In this document: one piece after another, positions 25,420-33,495 of the stretch
Position numbering within the stretch: position 1 is the first letter of the stretch
Layout: the number at the start of each line of letters is the position of its first letter
NCBI GenBank assembly: GCA_022822275.1
Contig: JAJEBZ010000120.1
Location: forward strand, 1 to 38,023
Length of the DNA stretch: 38,023 nt
Origin: Candidatus Poribacteria bacterium
GTDB lineage: Bacteria > Poribacteria > WGA-4E > WGA-3G
Reading direction: 5' to 3'
The notes under the pieces: generated by a model
What the model saw: the letters and a program-made list of their open reading frames with translations, nothing else
Told to the model about the DNA's origin: nothing
The model's database searches: none
Program-made: the position numbers and the translations under genes

Positions 25420-26874
25420 TTACATCGGCCCCACACGTTCAGGACCTTTGTCCATGGCAAACATAGATGCATCAAAACTCTGTTTTAACAGGTCCATTTT
25501 GATATCCTGCTTATCAGCCGTATTCCATAGGTTGTTGAACTCATCAGGATCATCCACTAAATCGTAGAGTTCTCCCTCCTCATGTCCATGATATACAACT
25601 AATTTGTATCGCTTATCTCGGTACATTGTTGCGTATGAGTGGTTACGCATATCAATCGCGTTATAGTACTCACACCTAACGAAGTCCCTATGGTGGTTCG
25701 GCTCTGCTTCACCACGAAGGATAGGCAACAATGAACGTCCGTGCATCTGTTCTGGAATCGGCAAACCGGCTAAGTCCAATAGCGTTGGTACTTTGTCTAC
25801 CAATTCAACAAGGGCATCACTCTTAAGACCGCCAACAAACTGTCCAGGCAAAGAGAAAATCAACGGCACCCTGACCAATCCTTCATAAAACCGACACCCT
25901 TTTTGAATGAGCCCATGGTCACCCAATGTCTCGCCATGATCACTTGTGAAGATAATCACAGTGTTTTCACGTTGTCCTGTTTCTTCCAACACTTCCAACA
26001 TCCGCCCCAACTGATCGTCAATCTGTTTTATCATAGCATAATATGCCGCAATAAGCGTCTTTGCATCCCTTTCACCGACAACTACCGGTTTCCCATCGCG
26101 CCGTGGGGGGCGCGGCAAAATCGGATTCCGAATGTCCAATTCATCAGGTGTGCGTACTTTAGACTGAAAATCAATCTGACTTAATCTTTCCTGTTGTTCT
26201 AAATCACTCTCCCTAAAGAGAGGATCGGGCATGTCATCAGGATTAAACTGTTCCCTATATGATTGTGGCGGATTAAACGGTGGGTGTGGATCATAGATAT
26301 TCACGCTCGCAAGCCAAGGGCCATCCCGTTCCTCACGAATAAACGCAATCGTCTTTTCTGCACACCAAGTCGTTTGATGCAATTCTGAAGGGACACCTTG
26401 CGGGTCCTGAATCAGCTCACCGAGTATATACCCTTTTGAACGTACCCAATCTGCATAATCGTGTCCTTCTTCCCAATCATCTCGTGGCGCATGACTATAT
26501 TGCCAATAACGATAACCATCATTCACACGAGGTTCCACTCTACCATAAGCACTCGCAAGGTGAAGTTTCCCAATCAGACCACAATCGTAACCGCTATCCG
26601 CAAGTGTACGCGTTACCAGTGGATACGTCTCAGGGAAGTAAGCGTTGCCATTGCCATTCGCATGTGTCGAGCTCGGATACATACCTGTCAAAAAACTGGC
26701 ACGACTCGGTGTACATATCGGACTTTGGCAATACGCATGTGTGAATGCAACACCTTCAGCAACCAAACTGTCTATATGCGGTGTTGACACATACACATTG
26801 CCAAGGGCACCGATTGTGTCGTAACGCTGTTGGTCTGTGCAAATCCACAGGATATTCGGAGCTTTTATAGACAT
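25420..26874 (-). CDS. Sulfatase (formylglycine-dependent, family S1)
   Basis: A 484-residue hydrolase that removes sulfate esters. The sulfatase signature CTPSRASFLTGMYP starts at Cys54; this Cys would be oxidised to formylglycine by an FGE-type enzyme not found in this window. Metal and substrate residues include Asp14 in CTDQQRYDT and the SDHGETLGDHG block near 310. No signal peptide is visible, so it may act inside the cell or use another route. Sponge- and algae-linked bacteria carry many such enzymes for sulfated glycans. It begins 12 nt after the TAG of the selenoprotein gene, with no clear Shine-Dalgarno, so its translation may depend on ribosomes that read through the UGA. Confidence 0.92.
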   Translation of the reverse strand: MSIKAPNILWICTDQQRYDTIGALGNVYVSTPHIDSLVAEGVAFTHAYCQSPICTPSRASFLTGMYPSSTHANGNGNAYFPETYPLVTRTLADSGYDCGLIGKLHLASAYGRVEPRVNDGYRYWQYSHAPRDDWEEGHDYADWVRSKGYILGELIQDPQGVPSELHQTTWCAEKTIAFIREERDGPWLASVNIYDPHPPFNPPQSYREQFNPDDMPDPLFRESDLEQQERLSQIDFQSKVRTPDELDIRNPILPRPPRRDGKPVVVGERDAKTLIAAYYAMIKQIDDQLGRMLEVLEETGQRENTVIIFTSDHGETLGDHGLIQKGCRFYEGLVRVPLIFSLPGQFVGGLKSDALVELVDKVPTLLDLAGLPIPEQMHGRSLLPILRGEAEPNHHRDFVRCEYYNAIDMRNHSYATMYRDKRYKLVVYHGHEEGELYDLVDDPDEFNNLWNTADKQDIKMDLLKQSFDASMFAMDKGPERVGPM

Positions 26875-26886
26875 TTTTTATTAATT

Positions 26887-28470
26887 CTACTTAGCGGTGG
26901 CAGTAAATCCTGCCGCCTTAATGACTTCCGCAAGTTCATCTACCTTAACACTGTTCTTTCGTACCTTAACAACTGCTTGATCCGGTAAAGAAACTTCAGC
27001 ACTGATAACGTCTTGGTGCTTCGTAAGTGCATCCTGCACTCTTGCAACACAAGCCACTCACGTCATACCTGTCACTACCAAAGTGACTTCCTCGCTTGCT
27101 GTCGTCTTAATTGGAACAGACACAAAGACTTTCACTATTTCACCAGAAGTCGTGTCAAATACACGAACTTTCCCATCAAAACCACCTGCAGCAAGTTGTT
27201 TGCCGTTAGGATGGAAGGCAACTGCGAAAACACTTTCGGTATCCCCTTGCATTGATAAAAGCCTTTTACCATCCGACACACTGTAAATACGCACTTCACC
27301 ATTAGAACTACCTACTGCAAATTTACTACCGTCTGAAGAAAAAGCCACCGAATCAATGGATCCAGACTGTGCCTCGTAAGCTCTAATCAGATTGAAATCT
27401 GTGTTACCCACATCCCTACGCCTTTGACGGAACATCCGATATAAACGTGGAATCCGATCTTCTCCAACACTCAAAACCTGATCCGCATTCGGATGCCGGG
27501 CAATCGCATTGATTTCTCCATAATTCTTATTACTTGAGTTGACATCGTCTACAAAAGAACCGGTATCTACTTCAACCAATTTCAGGGCAGTATCACGGCT
27601 ACCACTCACAAAATGCGAGCCATCCGTAGAAAATACTGTCCCAAAAACCCAGTCACCATGATTGTCAAACTTCACAAGCTCCTTCTCGTCAGATATGGAC
27701 AAGACACGCACCGTTTTATCAGAACTTCCAAATGCCACACGACTGTTGTCCGGTGAGAAAGAGAGACCGTAGATCGTATCAAAAGTAGAACGTATCGATT
27801 TGATAAGCTTATTCGTAGCGGTGTCCCAGAGCTGCACTTCACCAAATTGGGCAGGATTACCACCCGCAACACCAAGCGTTTTTCCATCTTTGGTATAAAC
27901 AATAGATGTTATCCGACGCGCTTTGCCCACTAATCTTGCTTTCAGCTCAAAATTCTGCGTGTCATATAACAAGACTTCACTGACACCCGACACCACAAGC
28001 ATGCTACCGTCAACGGAATAAGCCATAGCAGAAACTACAGGAGGCACCGTATAAACCGGATAGTTTCCATCTGTCATCTCCTCTGTATCCGGTGTATCAT
28101 CTTTCGCACCTTCAAGAATCCAACGTCTGAATAGGTCAATTTCGTCAGCGGTAAGCGGGTCTTGGTTCTGGGGCATCGCCGGCGGATCACCAGAAATAAG
28201 CTCTATGAGGAGACTCTCATCCGGTTTTTCAGCGATAATCGCTTCTCCTGCCTTGCCACCTCGCTTGAGCTCCTCAAACGATGTAACTATGAAGTCACCA
28301 TTCGGATCACCAGGATGGTGGCAACCTTGACAACTCCGTTTGAGAATCGGCACAATCTCTTTGTGGTAACTAACCGGTTCCTTTTTACCATGATTGTCTG
28401 CAAATACAAACGGACTCACCACTATTGACAACATCAAAAAAAACACATACTTCAATCTTAATATATCCAT
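26887..28470 (-). CDS. Selenoprotein: PSCyt1 cytochrome c - WD40 propeller - HMA domain with UxxC
   Basis: A 527-residue product if the TGA at 27060-27058 is read as selenocysteine. A signal peptide (1-24, FA-DN) is followed by a PSCyt1-like domain with CQGCH at 47-51, then WD40-like blades (~145-445). Residues ~461-527 form a heavy-metal-associated (HMA) domain whose motif reads GMT-U471-VAC474, where other HMA domains have GMTCxxC. Downstream of the TGA the frame stays open for 56 codons with typical HMA sequence (VARVQDALTKH, then ELAEVIKAAGF) and ends in TAG. A conventional reading would stop at residue 470. A Sec-Cys pair would bind soft metals or do redox work. It leads the sulfatase cluster. 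Confidence 0.85.
27026..27060 (-). promoter_or_regulatory. Candidate bacterial SECIS element after the UGA
   Basis: Directly 3' of the UGA the minus strand forms AGUGCA-GGA-UGCACU, a perfect 6-bp stem with a GGA loop (or 5 bp with AGGAU). The first loop G is 24 nt after the UGA, close to its place in E. coli fdhF. A lower stem from GUGGCUU with AAGCAC (one bulged G) may extend it to ~27015. It overlaps coding sequence, as bacterial SECIS elements do. Confidence 0.65.
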
Positions 28471-28555
28471 GTCTATTGAAAACCCTCCCTATCTATAATA
28501 CTGCACGCTTCTAATGCAAAATACCAAAACGCTTCATAAGAATGTTTATTTGCTA

Positions 28556-28585
28556 ATTATATCACAATTCTCCCCCAATATTCAA
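28556..28585 (-). promoter_or_regulatory. Promoter of the selenoprotein/sulfatase cluster
   Basis: On the minus strand TTGAAT (28585-28580) is followed after 18 nt by TATAAT (28561-28556), preceded by TGA, which gives an extended -10. The leader to the ATG at 28470 is ~80 nt. It is divergent from the methyltransferase promoter. Confidence 0.6.
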
Positions 28586-28616
28586 GAAATTGTAAATGTC
28601 GTGTTTTGGCAAACTA

Positions 28617-28645
28617 TTGCATCTGTGCCGTAATTGTGCTATAAT
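28617..28645 (+). promoter_or_regulatory. Promoter of the DNA methyltransferase gene
   Basis: A consensus TATAAT at 28640-28645 lies 17 nt after a poorer -35 element, TTGCAT. Transcription would start near 28652, ~60 nt before the ATG. Confidence 0.5.
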
Positions 28646-28712
28646 TCATGATATTGAAATAAACCAAATATTACAAGGTATAACCATTTTGTTTGTTGAC
28701 AGATAAAAAACA

Positions 28713-30005
28713 ATGGATAACGTTACGCAAATTATCAATGACTTTGGTGAAAACATAATTCAGGTAGATGGAGATATACCTATAGATTTACCAGCTAAGG
28801 ATGGTGACAGGTTTCTGTTTATCAGTCACGACCAGAGTTTTTTGACACACGGTTTACATAAATACCCCGCCAAGTTTTTCCCCGAATTACCGCGTTGGCT
28901 CATCAAACGGTATTCACAGGAACACGACCAAATCCTGGATCCGTTTGCTGGAAGCGGCACCACAAATGTTGAAGCACTTCTCTCTAAGCGCAACTCTGTC
29001 GGGATTGATGTTGACCCATTTTCCCGTTTCATTTCACAAGTCAAGGTAACCCCTTTGCCAGAAAGAGAACTTAAGTCTGCGCAAAAACCGCTTATGGAGG
29101 CTATCCTCAATTACGATTCTTCACAGGTTACTGAATCCGACTTGCCTAATTTCCCTTATAGAGACAATTGGTTTAACACAGAAATCCTTTATGAGTTAAG
29201 TTATTTAAGAAAGCAAATTCAACAACTTGATGCTAACGAAAAGGTCAAAGATTTTTTTAAAGTTTGTCTTTCGTCTATTATTCGTTCCGTCTCTAATGCC
29301 GATGACAATTGTACCCGGACAGTGATTCGGAAGAAATTGAATAAATTAGTCCGACCCTCCGATGCCCTGAATCGTTTTGCAAAAACAGTTCTTACCAAAG
29401 TCCCAAAAATGGTAGCATTTTCTGAAAATTATCCGTCTGATATTAGCGTTGATTTCCCAGATGATATGGATGCAAGGAATATAAAGTACGCTGAAGGTTG
29501 TTTCGATCTCGCTGTAACCTCGCCACCGTATGTCAATGCCGTTGACTATCCCAGAACTCACCAATTGGAGATGTATTGGCTCGGTTTTGCACAGGATTCG
29601 CTAACTGCTCTGAAAAAACAGAACGTTGGTACAGAAAGTGTTTCTGCCCGTAATTACAAAAATCGACACGAAATCGGAGTGCCAGAAGCGGATAAGGCTA
29701 TGGCTAACATCTTTGAAGTAGCTCCGAGACGTGCCTACATCGCCTTTAAATACCTTGATGATATGCAAAAAAATCTTACTGAAGTCTACAAAGTTTTGTG
29801 TAAAGGCGGTAGATATATTGTTGTTGTGGGCAACAATCGCATTCGCGGACAGTTATTTGAAAATTGGAAGTACCTGATGCCGATTGCCGAAAAAATTGGA
29901 TTTGAAGTTGAAACCTATTTCGGCTCGGAGATTATCAAACACTTCATTAAGGTGCCCAGAGAAGAACGTATCAATACCGATTGGATTTTAGTCCTAAAAA
30001 AATAA
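28713..30005 (+). CDS. DNA methyltransferase (N4-cytosine or N6-adenine)
   Basis: A 430-residue S-adenosylmethionine-dependent DNA methylase. The order is a motif X-like HGLHKYPAKFFPELPRWLI (~47), motif I DPFAGSGTT (~76-84) and the catalytic TSPPY (~268-272), then CKGGRYIVVVGNNRIRG (motif VIII region). SPPY favours N4-cytosine methylation, but N6-adenine enzymes can share it. It is followed after 17 nt by what looks like the stump of a restriction endonuclease gene, so it is probably a surviving modification enzyme of a broken type II system. No good Shine-Dalgarno stands before the ATG. Confidence 0.88.
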   Translation: MDNVTQIINDFGENIIQVDGDIPIDLPAKDGDRFLFISHDQSFLTHGLHKYPAKFFPELPRWLIKRYSQEHDQILDPFAGSGTTNVEALLSKRNSVGIDVDPFSRFISQVKVTPLPERELKSAQKPLMEAILNYDSSQVTESDLPNFPYRDNWFNTEILYELSYLRKQIQQLDANEKVKDFFKVCLSSIIRSVSNADDNCTRTVIRKKLNKLVRPSDALNRFAKTVLTKVPKMVAFSENYPSDISVDFPDDMDARNIKYAEGCFDLAVTSPPYVNAVDYPRTHQLEMYWLGFAQDSLTALKKQNVGTESVSARNYKNRHEIGVPEADKAMANIFEVAPRRAYIAFKYLDDMQKNLTEVYKVLCKGGRYIVVVGNNRIRGQLFENWKYLMPIAEKIGFEVETYFGSEIIKHFIKVPREERINTDWILVLKK

Positions 30006-30110
30006 ATGGACAGAGGTAGAACATGGCTAACTCAGAAGAAAGAGGTAGACAAGCATCAGTAGACGGATTTGCGCATGAGCATATTGTTGTCGGAATTCTG
30101 ATGAAAGCGT

Positions 30111-30129
30111 CAAGAATACGGGATTCTTG
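30111..30129. repeat. Inverted repeat CAAGAAT-ACGGG-ATTCTTG
   Basis: A perfect 7-bp inverted repeat with a 5-nt centre, at the point where the putative endonuclease stump loses protein character. It may mark the junction of an insertion or deletion. Confidence 0.5.
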
Positions 30130-30188
30130 CCTCTACTTCCAACCTTTCCAAGAGTTGATCTGTTGTGCTTTTATTAATCTAATTGCGC

Positions 30189-30234
30189 GCCAAAAACTTT
30201 ACACGCCTGAATTGGGATGTGTAAAGTTTTTGGC
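30189..30234. repeat. Perfect 16-bp inverted repeat, terminator-like
   Basis: GCCAAAAACTTTACAC (30189-30204) and its exact complement (30219-30234) enclose 14 nt. It could terminate the methyltransferase transcript. The GTGTAAA-TTTTGGCA arm recurs at 30386-30401 and, inverted, at 30577-30589, so it belongs to a repeat family. Confidence 0.65.
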
Positions 30235-30408
30235 ATGAATGAGAGGGTGTAGAGACGGTAATTCTTTATGTCTGAACCAGGATACCACATAAACACCTAT
30301 TATATACAATTCCTTAATATTAACCCGTAGTTAAACTGATATAACGATAGATTCTTAAAACTGAATAACCCTGAACTATCGGGGAGTGTAAAATTTTGGC
30401 ATGGTGTT

Positions 30409-30565
30409 GTCAGAATCACGGATTACACAGAGGACACAGATGACACGGATAAGACACCAGCATGAGATCGTATTGCTTATAATAAACGTTATCTAAGGCT
30501 GACGATTAGATGTAATAGTCTTATCCGCGAAATCTGTGAAATCCGCTGTAATCCGCGATTCTGAC
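30409..30565. mobile_element. 157-bp MITE-like foldback element
   Basis: The ends GTCAGAATCACGGATTACA and, inverted, GTCAGAATCGCGGATTACA match at 18 of 19 positions. Imperfect complementarity continues inward to GGATAAGAC / GTCTTATCC, giving arms of ~47 bp around a short AT-rich centre. There is no ORF. It sits inside an outer inverted repeat (GTGTAAAATTTTG at 30386 and CAAAACTTTACAC at 30577). This is typical of non-autonomous transposable elements. Confidence 0.75.
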
Positions 30566-30733
30566 AAAAAAGGTGACAAAACTTTACACACCCGAACAGC
30601 AAGGTAAAGGCAGCCAATTGTCACGAAGCATCTTTGTTAGAGGACATTTCAACAATAAAATCCCAATAAATTATACATGATATCTATTGTTCTCAAAACA
30701 AAAATACGCAACAAAAAAACGTTAAAAAACCCA

Positions 30734-30848
30734 TTTAGTTGTTTTTTTCAAAATTCTGAAAATTCATAAAACCTTCATAAACCCATACCACTACACGATC
30801 GAAAAGACTTGTGAAAAAATTACAAAAAACACAAAAAAAACAACTAAA
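30734..30848. repeat. 15-bp inverted repeat in the acs upstream region
   Basis: TTTAGTTGTTTTTTT at 30734-30748 is the exact complement of 30834-30848, with 85 nt between. It is AT-rich, so chance pairing is possible. It lies just upstream of the acs promoter and could form a large hairpin or bracket a control site. Confidence 0.4.
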
Positions 30849-30884
30849 AAATTTTACAATCAGATCAGGTTTCAAAATCAACTC

Positions 30885-30913
30885 TTGACACATTCCACGT
30901 CATACTATAAAAT
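30885..30913 (+). promoter_or_regulatory. Consensus sigma70 promoter of acs
   Basis: A perfect -35 TTGACA (30885-30890) and TAAAAT (30908-30913) are 17 nt apart. Transcription would start near 30920, leaving ~44 nt of leader with AGGAGAG before the ATG at 30964. Such a strong promoter suggests high basal expression. Confidence 0.7.
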
Positions 30914-30963
30914 AGAATTAAAAGAATGGAAGCACAGATACAGAATCATATAGGAGAGAATAG

Positions 30964-32907
30964 ATGGCTAATAACGTTTTTCCACCGACGGAGACTGCAT
31001 ATCCAATCGGTGATGCTCACGTCAACAGTTTAGAAGCGTATCATGAACGATATGCTGAATCAATTCAAGACCCAGAAGGTTTCTGGGAAACAATCGCTGA
31101 ACGGTTGACGTGGTACAAAAAATGGGATACAGTGCGGGATTATGACTTTGTCAAAGCACAGATAAAATGGTTTGAAGGCGGCACGTTGAACGCCTGTTAT
31201 AACTGCCTTGACCGCCATGTAGAAGCAGGGCATGGAGACGCAACGGCTATTATTTGGGAAGGCAATGACCCCTCCGAAGATAAAACATTCAGTTTCAACC
31301 AACTGCTTGCAGAAGTCAAAAAATTTGCTAACGTATTAAAATCACTAAACGTTCAAAAAGGAGACCGTGTCTGCATCTATTTGCAGATGGTGCCAGAATT
31401 AGCAATCGCAATGTTAGCATGTGCAAGAATTGGTGCAGTCCATTCCATCGTTTTTGGTGCGTTTTCTGCAGAATCATTGCAAGATCGAATCAACGACTCC
31501 GCTTGCAAACTGTTGATAACACAAGACACAGCGTTGCGAGGCACGCGCACCGACATCCCAATGAAAGCAAACGCAGACGCAGCAGTAGAGAATTGTCCAT
31601 CAATTGAAAAAGTTGTTGTCGTGAAGCGAACAGGGGACGCAGTTGATTTTGACACAGCACGCGATGTGTGGTGGCACGAAGCAATGAACACTGCAGAGAC
31701 CGAATGTGAACCAGAAGTGATGAACGCAGAAGACCCGCTCTTCATACTTTATACATCAGGTTCAACCGGAAAACCGAAAGGTGTTTTACACACTACCGGC
31801 GGGTATATGGTATACACCTCTTATACGCACCAACAGATTTTTGACTACCATGAGGGTGATGTCTATTGGTGCACCGCAGATATCGGATGGATTACTGGAC
31901 ATTCCTATATCATTTACGGGCCCCTTGCGAATCGTGCAATTACCGTCATGTTTGAAGGTGTACCGAATTATCCAGACTACGGTAGGTTCTGGCAAGTGGT
32001 AGAGAAACACAAGATCAATCTATTCTACACCGCGCCAACAGCACTACGGGCCTTAATGAAGGAGGGTGATACCTGGGTAGAAAAATACGATAGGTCTACA
32101 CTCCGATTGCTTGGCACAGTCGGAGAACCAATTAAAGAACCAGAATGGTTGTGGTATTATAATATCGTCGGGGACAAACGTTGTCCGATTGTTGATACTT
32201 GGTGGCAGACCGAAACTGGTGGTATTCTAATTACACCATTACCAGCCGTAACCCCTCTAAAACCAGGTTCCGCAACGTTCCCATTCTTCGGCATTGAACC
32301 TGTAATTTTAGACGAAGAAGGAAACGAAGTGGAAGGAAATCCCGCATCCGGTTATCTCTGTATCAAAACAGCTTGGCCCGGCATCATGCGCACTGTCTAT
32401 GGTGATCATGAACGTTTCATTGATGTCTATTTCCGCAGATTCCCCGGTTATTACATGACTGGTGATGGCGTGTTGCGTGATGAAGATGGATATTACTGGA
32501 TTACGGGGCGAGTAGACGATGTGTTGAATGTCTCTGGACATAGGTTAGGCACGGCAGAAGTTGAAGGGGCAATTGGACAACATGATGCCGTTGCAGAAGC
32601 CGCCGTTGTCGGATACCCGCACGACATCAAGGGACAAGGTATCTATGCCTATGTCACACTTATGACAGGTGAATCTGCCTCAGATGATGTCGCAGCAGGC
32701 ATCAAACTGGCAGTACGCCAACATATCGGACCTATCGCTACACCGGACAAAATTCAGTTTACACCTGCATTACCGAAAACACGATCCGGGAAGATCATGC
32801 GCCGCATCCTACGCAAAATTGCCGAAGGCGACATATCTGATCTCGGTGATACCTCTACACTCGCCGATCCCACAGTCGTTGACGCTTTAGTTGAAGGTAG
32901 GCAGTAA
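30964..32907 (+). CDS. acs: Acetyl-coenzyme A synthetase (AMP-forming)
   Basis: A 647-residue cytosolic enzyme that activates acetate with ATP and CoA to acetyl-CoA, at the usual length for the family. The adenylation signature [14 protein letters not shown] lies near residue 261, WWQTETGG near 415 and YYMTGDG.. [22 protein letters not shown] near 498-526. The catalytic Lys610 in SGKIMRR is the residue normally controlled by acetylation. AGGAGAG lies 6 nt before the ATG. It heads a plus-strand run with the ThDP-enzyme gene 15 nt behind, then moeA and a hydrolase. Confidence 0.97.
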   Translation: MANNVFPPTETAYPIGDAHVNSLEAYHERYAESIQDPEGFWETIAERLTWYKKWDTVRDYDFVKAQIKWFEGGTLNACYNCLDRHVEAGHGDATAIIWEGNDPSEDKTFSFNQLLAEVKKFANVLKSLNVQKGDRVCIYLQMVPELAIAMLACARIGAVHSIVFGAFSAESLQDRINDSACKLLITQDTALRGTRTDIPMKANADAAVENCPSIEKVVVVKRTGDAVDFDTARDVWWHEAMNTAETECEPEVMNAEDPLFILYTSGSTGKPKGVLHTTGGYMVYTSYTHQQIFDYHEGDVYWCTADIGWITGHSYIIYGPLANRAITVMFEGVPNYPDYGRFWQVVEKHKINLFYTAPTALRALMKEGDTWVEKYDRSTLRLLGTVGEPIKEPEWLWYYNIVGDKRCPIVDTWWQTETGGILITPLPAVTPLKPGSATFPFFGIEPVILDEEGNEVEGNPASGYLCIKTAWPGIMRTVYGDHERFIDVYFRRFPGYYMTGDGVLRDEDGYYWITGRVDDVLNVSGHRLGTAEVEGAIGQHDAVAEAAVVGYPHDIKGQGIYAYVTLMTGESASDDVAAGIKLAVRQHIGPIATPDKIQFTPALPKTRSGKIMRRILRKIAEGDISDLGDTSTLADPTVVDALVEGRQ

Positions 32908-32922
32908 CGTGCAATTAAGTAA

Positions 32923-33429
32923 ATGAGGGGTCCTGTGGTATCAGCACAAAAAATCGTAGATGCGTTGAAAGAACAAAATATCACCCATGCCGTTGGTGTA
33001 CCAGACAACGGCAGCGCACAAATTTACGAACTGTTACGGGAAGATAAAGAAGTTGATGTTATCACTGTAACACGAGAAGGCGAAGCATTCGCGATCGCAG
33101 CAGGATTATATGTTGGTGGCAAAAAACCCGTTATCATCATTCAAAATACAGGTTTCCTTGAATCCGGTGATGCATTCCGTGGCACAGTTTTTAACATGAG
33201 AATCCCTATTATCGTTATTATTGGATATCGCGGGTTTCACAACCGAGATGCTGATGGTCAATGGGTTGACTCTGTTGCTGCCTTCCTTGAACCAACACTC
33301 AAGGCTTGGAACTTACCTTATAAAATGTTAGAAACAGACGCTGATATTGAAAGCATCGAGTGGGCTTACGGCAAATCTGCGGAAACATCTTTGCCTGCTG
33401 CAGTACTCCTCATCGGTCATGCAAAATAA
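32923..33429 (+). CDS. ThDP-dependent decarboxylase, PYR-domain subunit (sulfopyruvate/phosphonopyruvate decarboxylase-like)
   Basis: A 168-residue protein equal to only the N-terminal pyrimidine-binding half of a thiamine diphosphate enzyme. It resembles the alpha subunit of sulfopyruvate decarboxylase (ComD) and the first domain of phosphonopyruvate decarboxylase. The ThDP-activating Glu lies in TREGEAFAIAAG (~50-61), preceded by GVPDNG. No gene for the diphosphate-binding half is nearby, so the partner must be encoded elsewhere. It lies 15 nt behind acs; an aldehyde product that feeds acetate or acetyl-CoA metabolism is a possible link. Substrate is unproven. The ATG start has a weak ribosome site. 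Confidence 0.75.
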   Translation: MRGPVVSAQKIVDALKEQNITHAVGVPDNGSAQIYELLREDKEVDVITVTREGEAFAIAAGLYVGGKKPVIIIQNTGFLESGDAFRGTVFNMRIPIIVIIGYRGFHNRDADGQWVDSVAAFLEPTLKAWNLPYKMLETDADIESIEWAYGKSAETSLPAAVLLIGHAK

Positions 33430-33495
33430 TGAAAAAAGAAAGGAATAATTAACCCCATGAATGTATCAATCCATAAACTGACTGGAGAGAATTAA

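Larger units (their letters stand above)
30023..30238 (+). pseudogene. Truncated gene, possible restriction endonuclease stump
   Basis: The first ~28 codons (MANSEERGRQASVDGFAHEH, then IVVGILMK) look like the genuine N-terminus of a type II endonuclease-like protein and have a ribosome binding site (AGAGG, 7 nt). The following codons run through two inverted repeats (30111-30129 and 30189-30234) and carry no protein character, so the 71-codon frame is probably an accidental fusion. The position right behind the methyltransferase suggests a deleted restriction gene. The family is a guess from context and the short conserved-looking start. Confidence 0.4.
30239..30963. other. Gene-free repeat region and acs leader
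   Basis: About 725 bases without a credible gene. The left half holds nested inverted repeats, including the MITE-like element. The right half (30600-30880) is very AT-rich and contains a 15-bp inverted repeat (30734-30748 with 30834-30848) and then the acs promoter. Confidence 0.65.

Noticed and set aside
27058-27060. Reading the TGA in the WD40-HMA gene as a plain stop or nonsense mutation
   Set aside because: The HMA domain after it is intact with no other lesion, and the TGA replaces precisely a functional Cys. The same holds for the rhodanese gene, which makes chance unlikely.
33457-33495. A 12-residue leader peptide (MNVSIHKLTGEN) ending at the moeA start
   Set aside because: Its ribosome binding site is poorly spaced and nothing else supports translation; moeA has its own good site.
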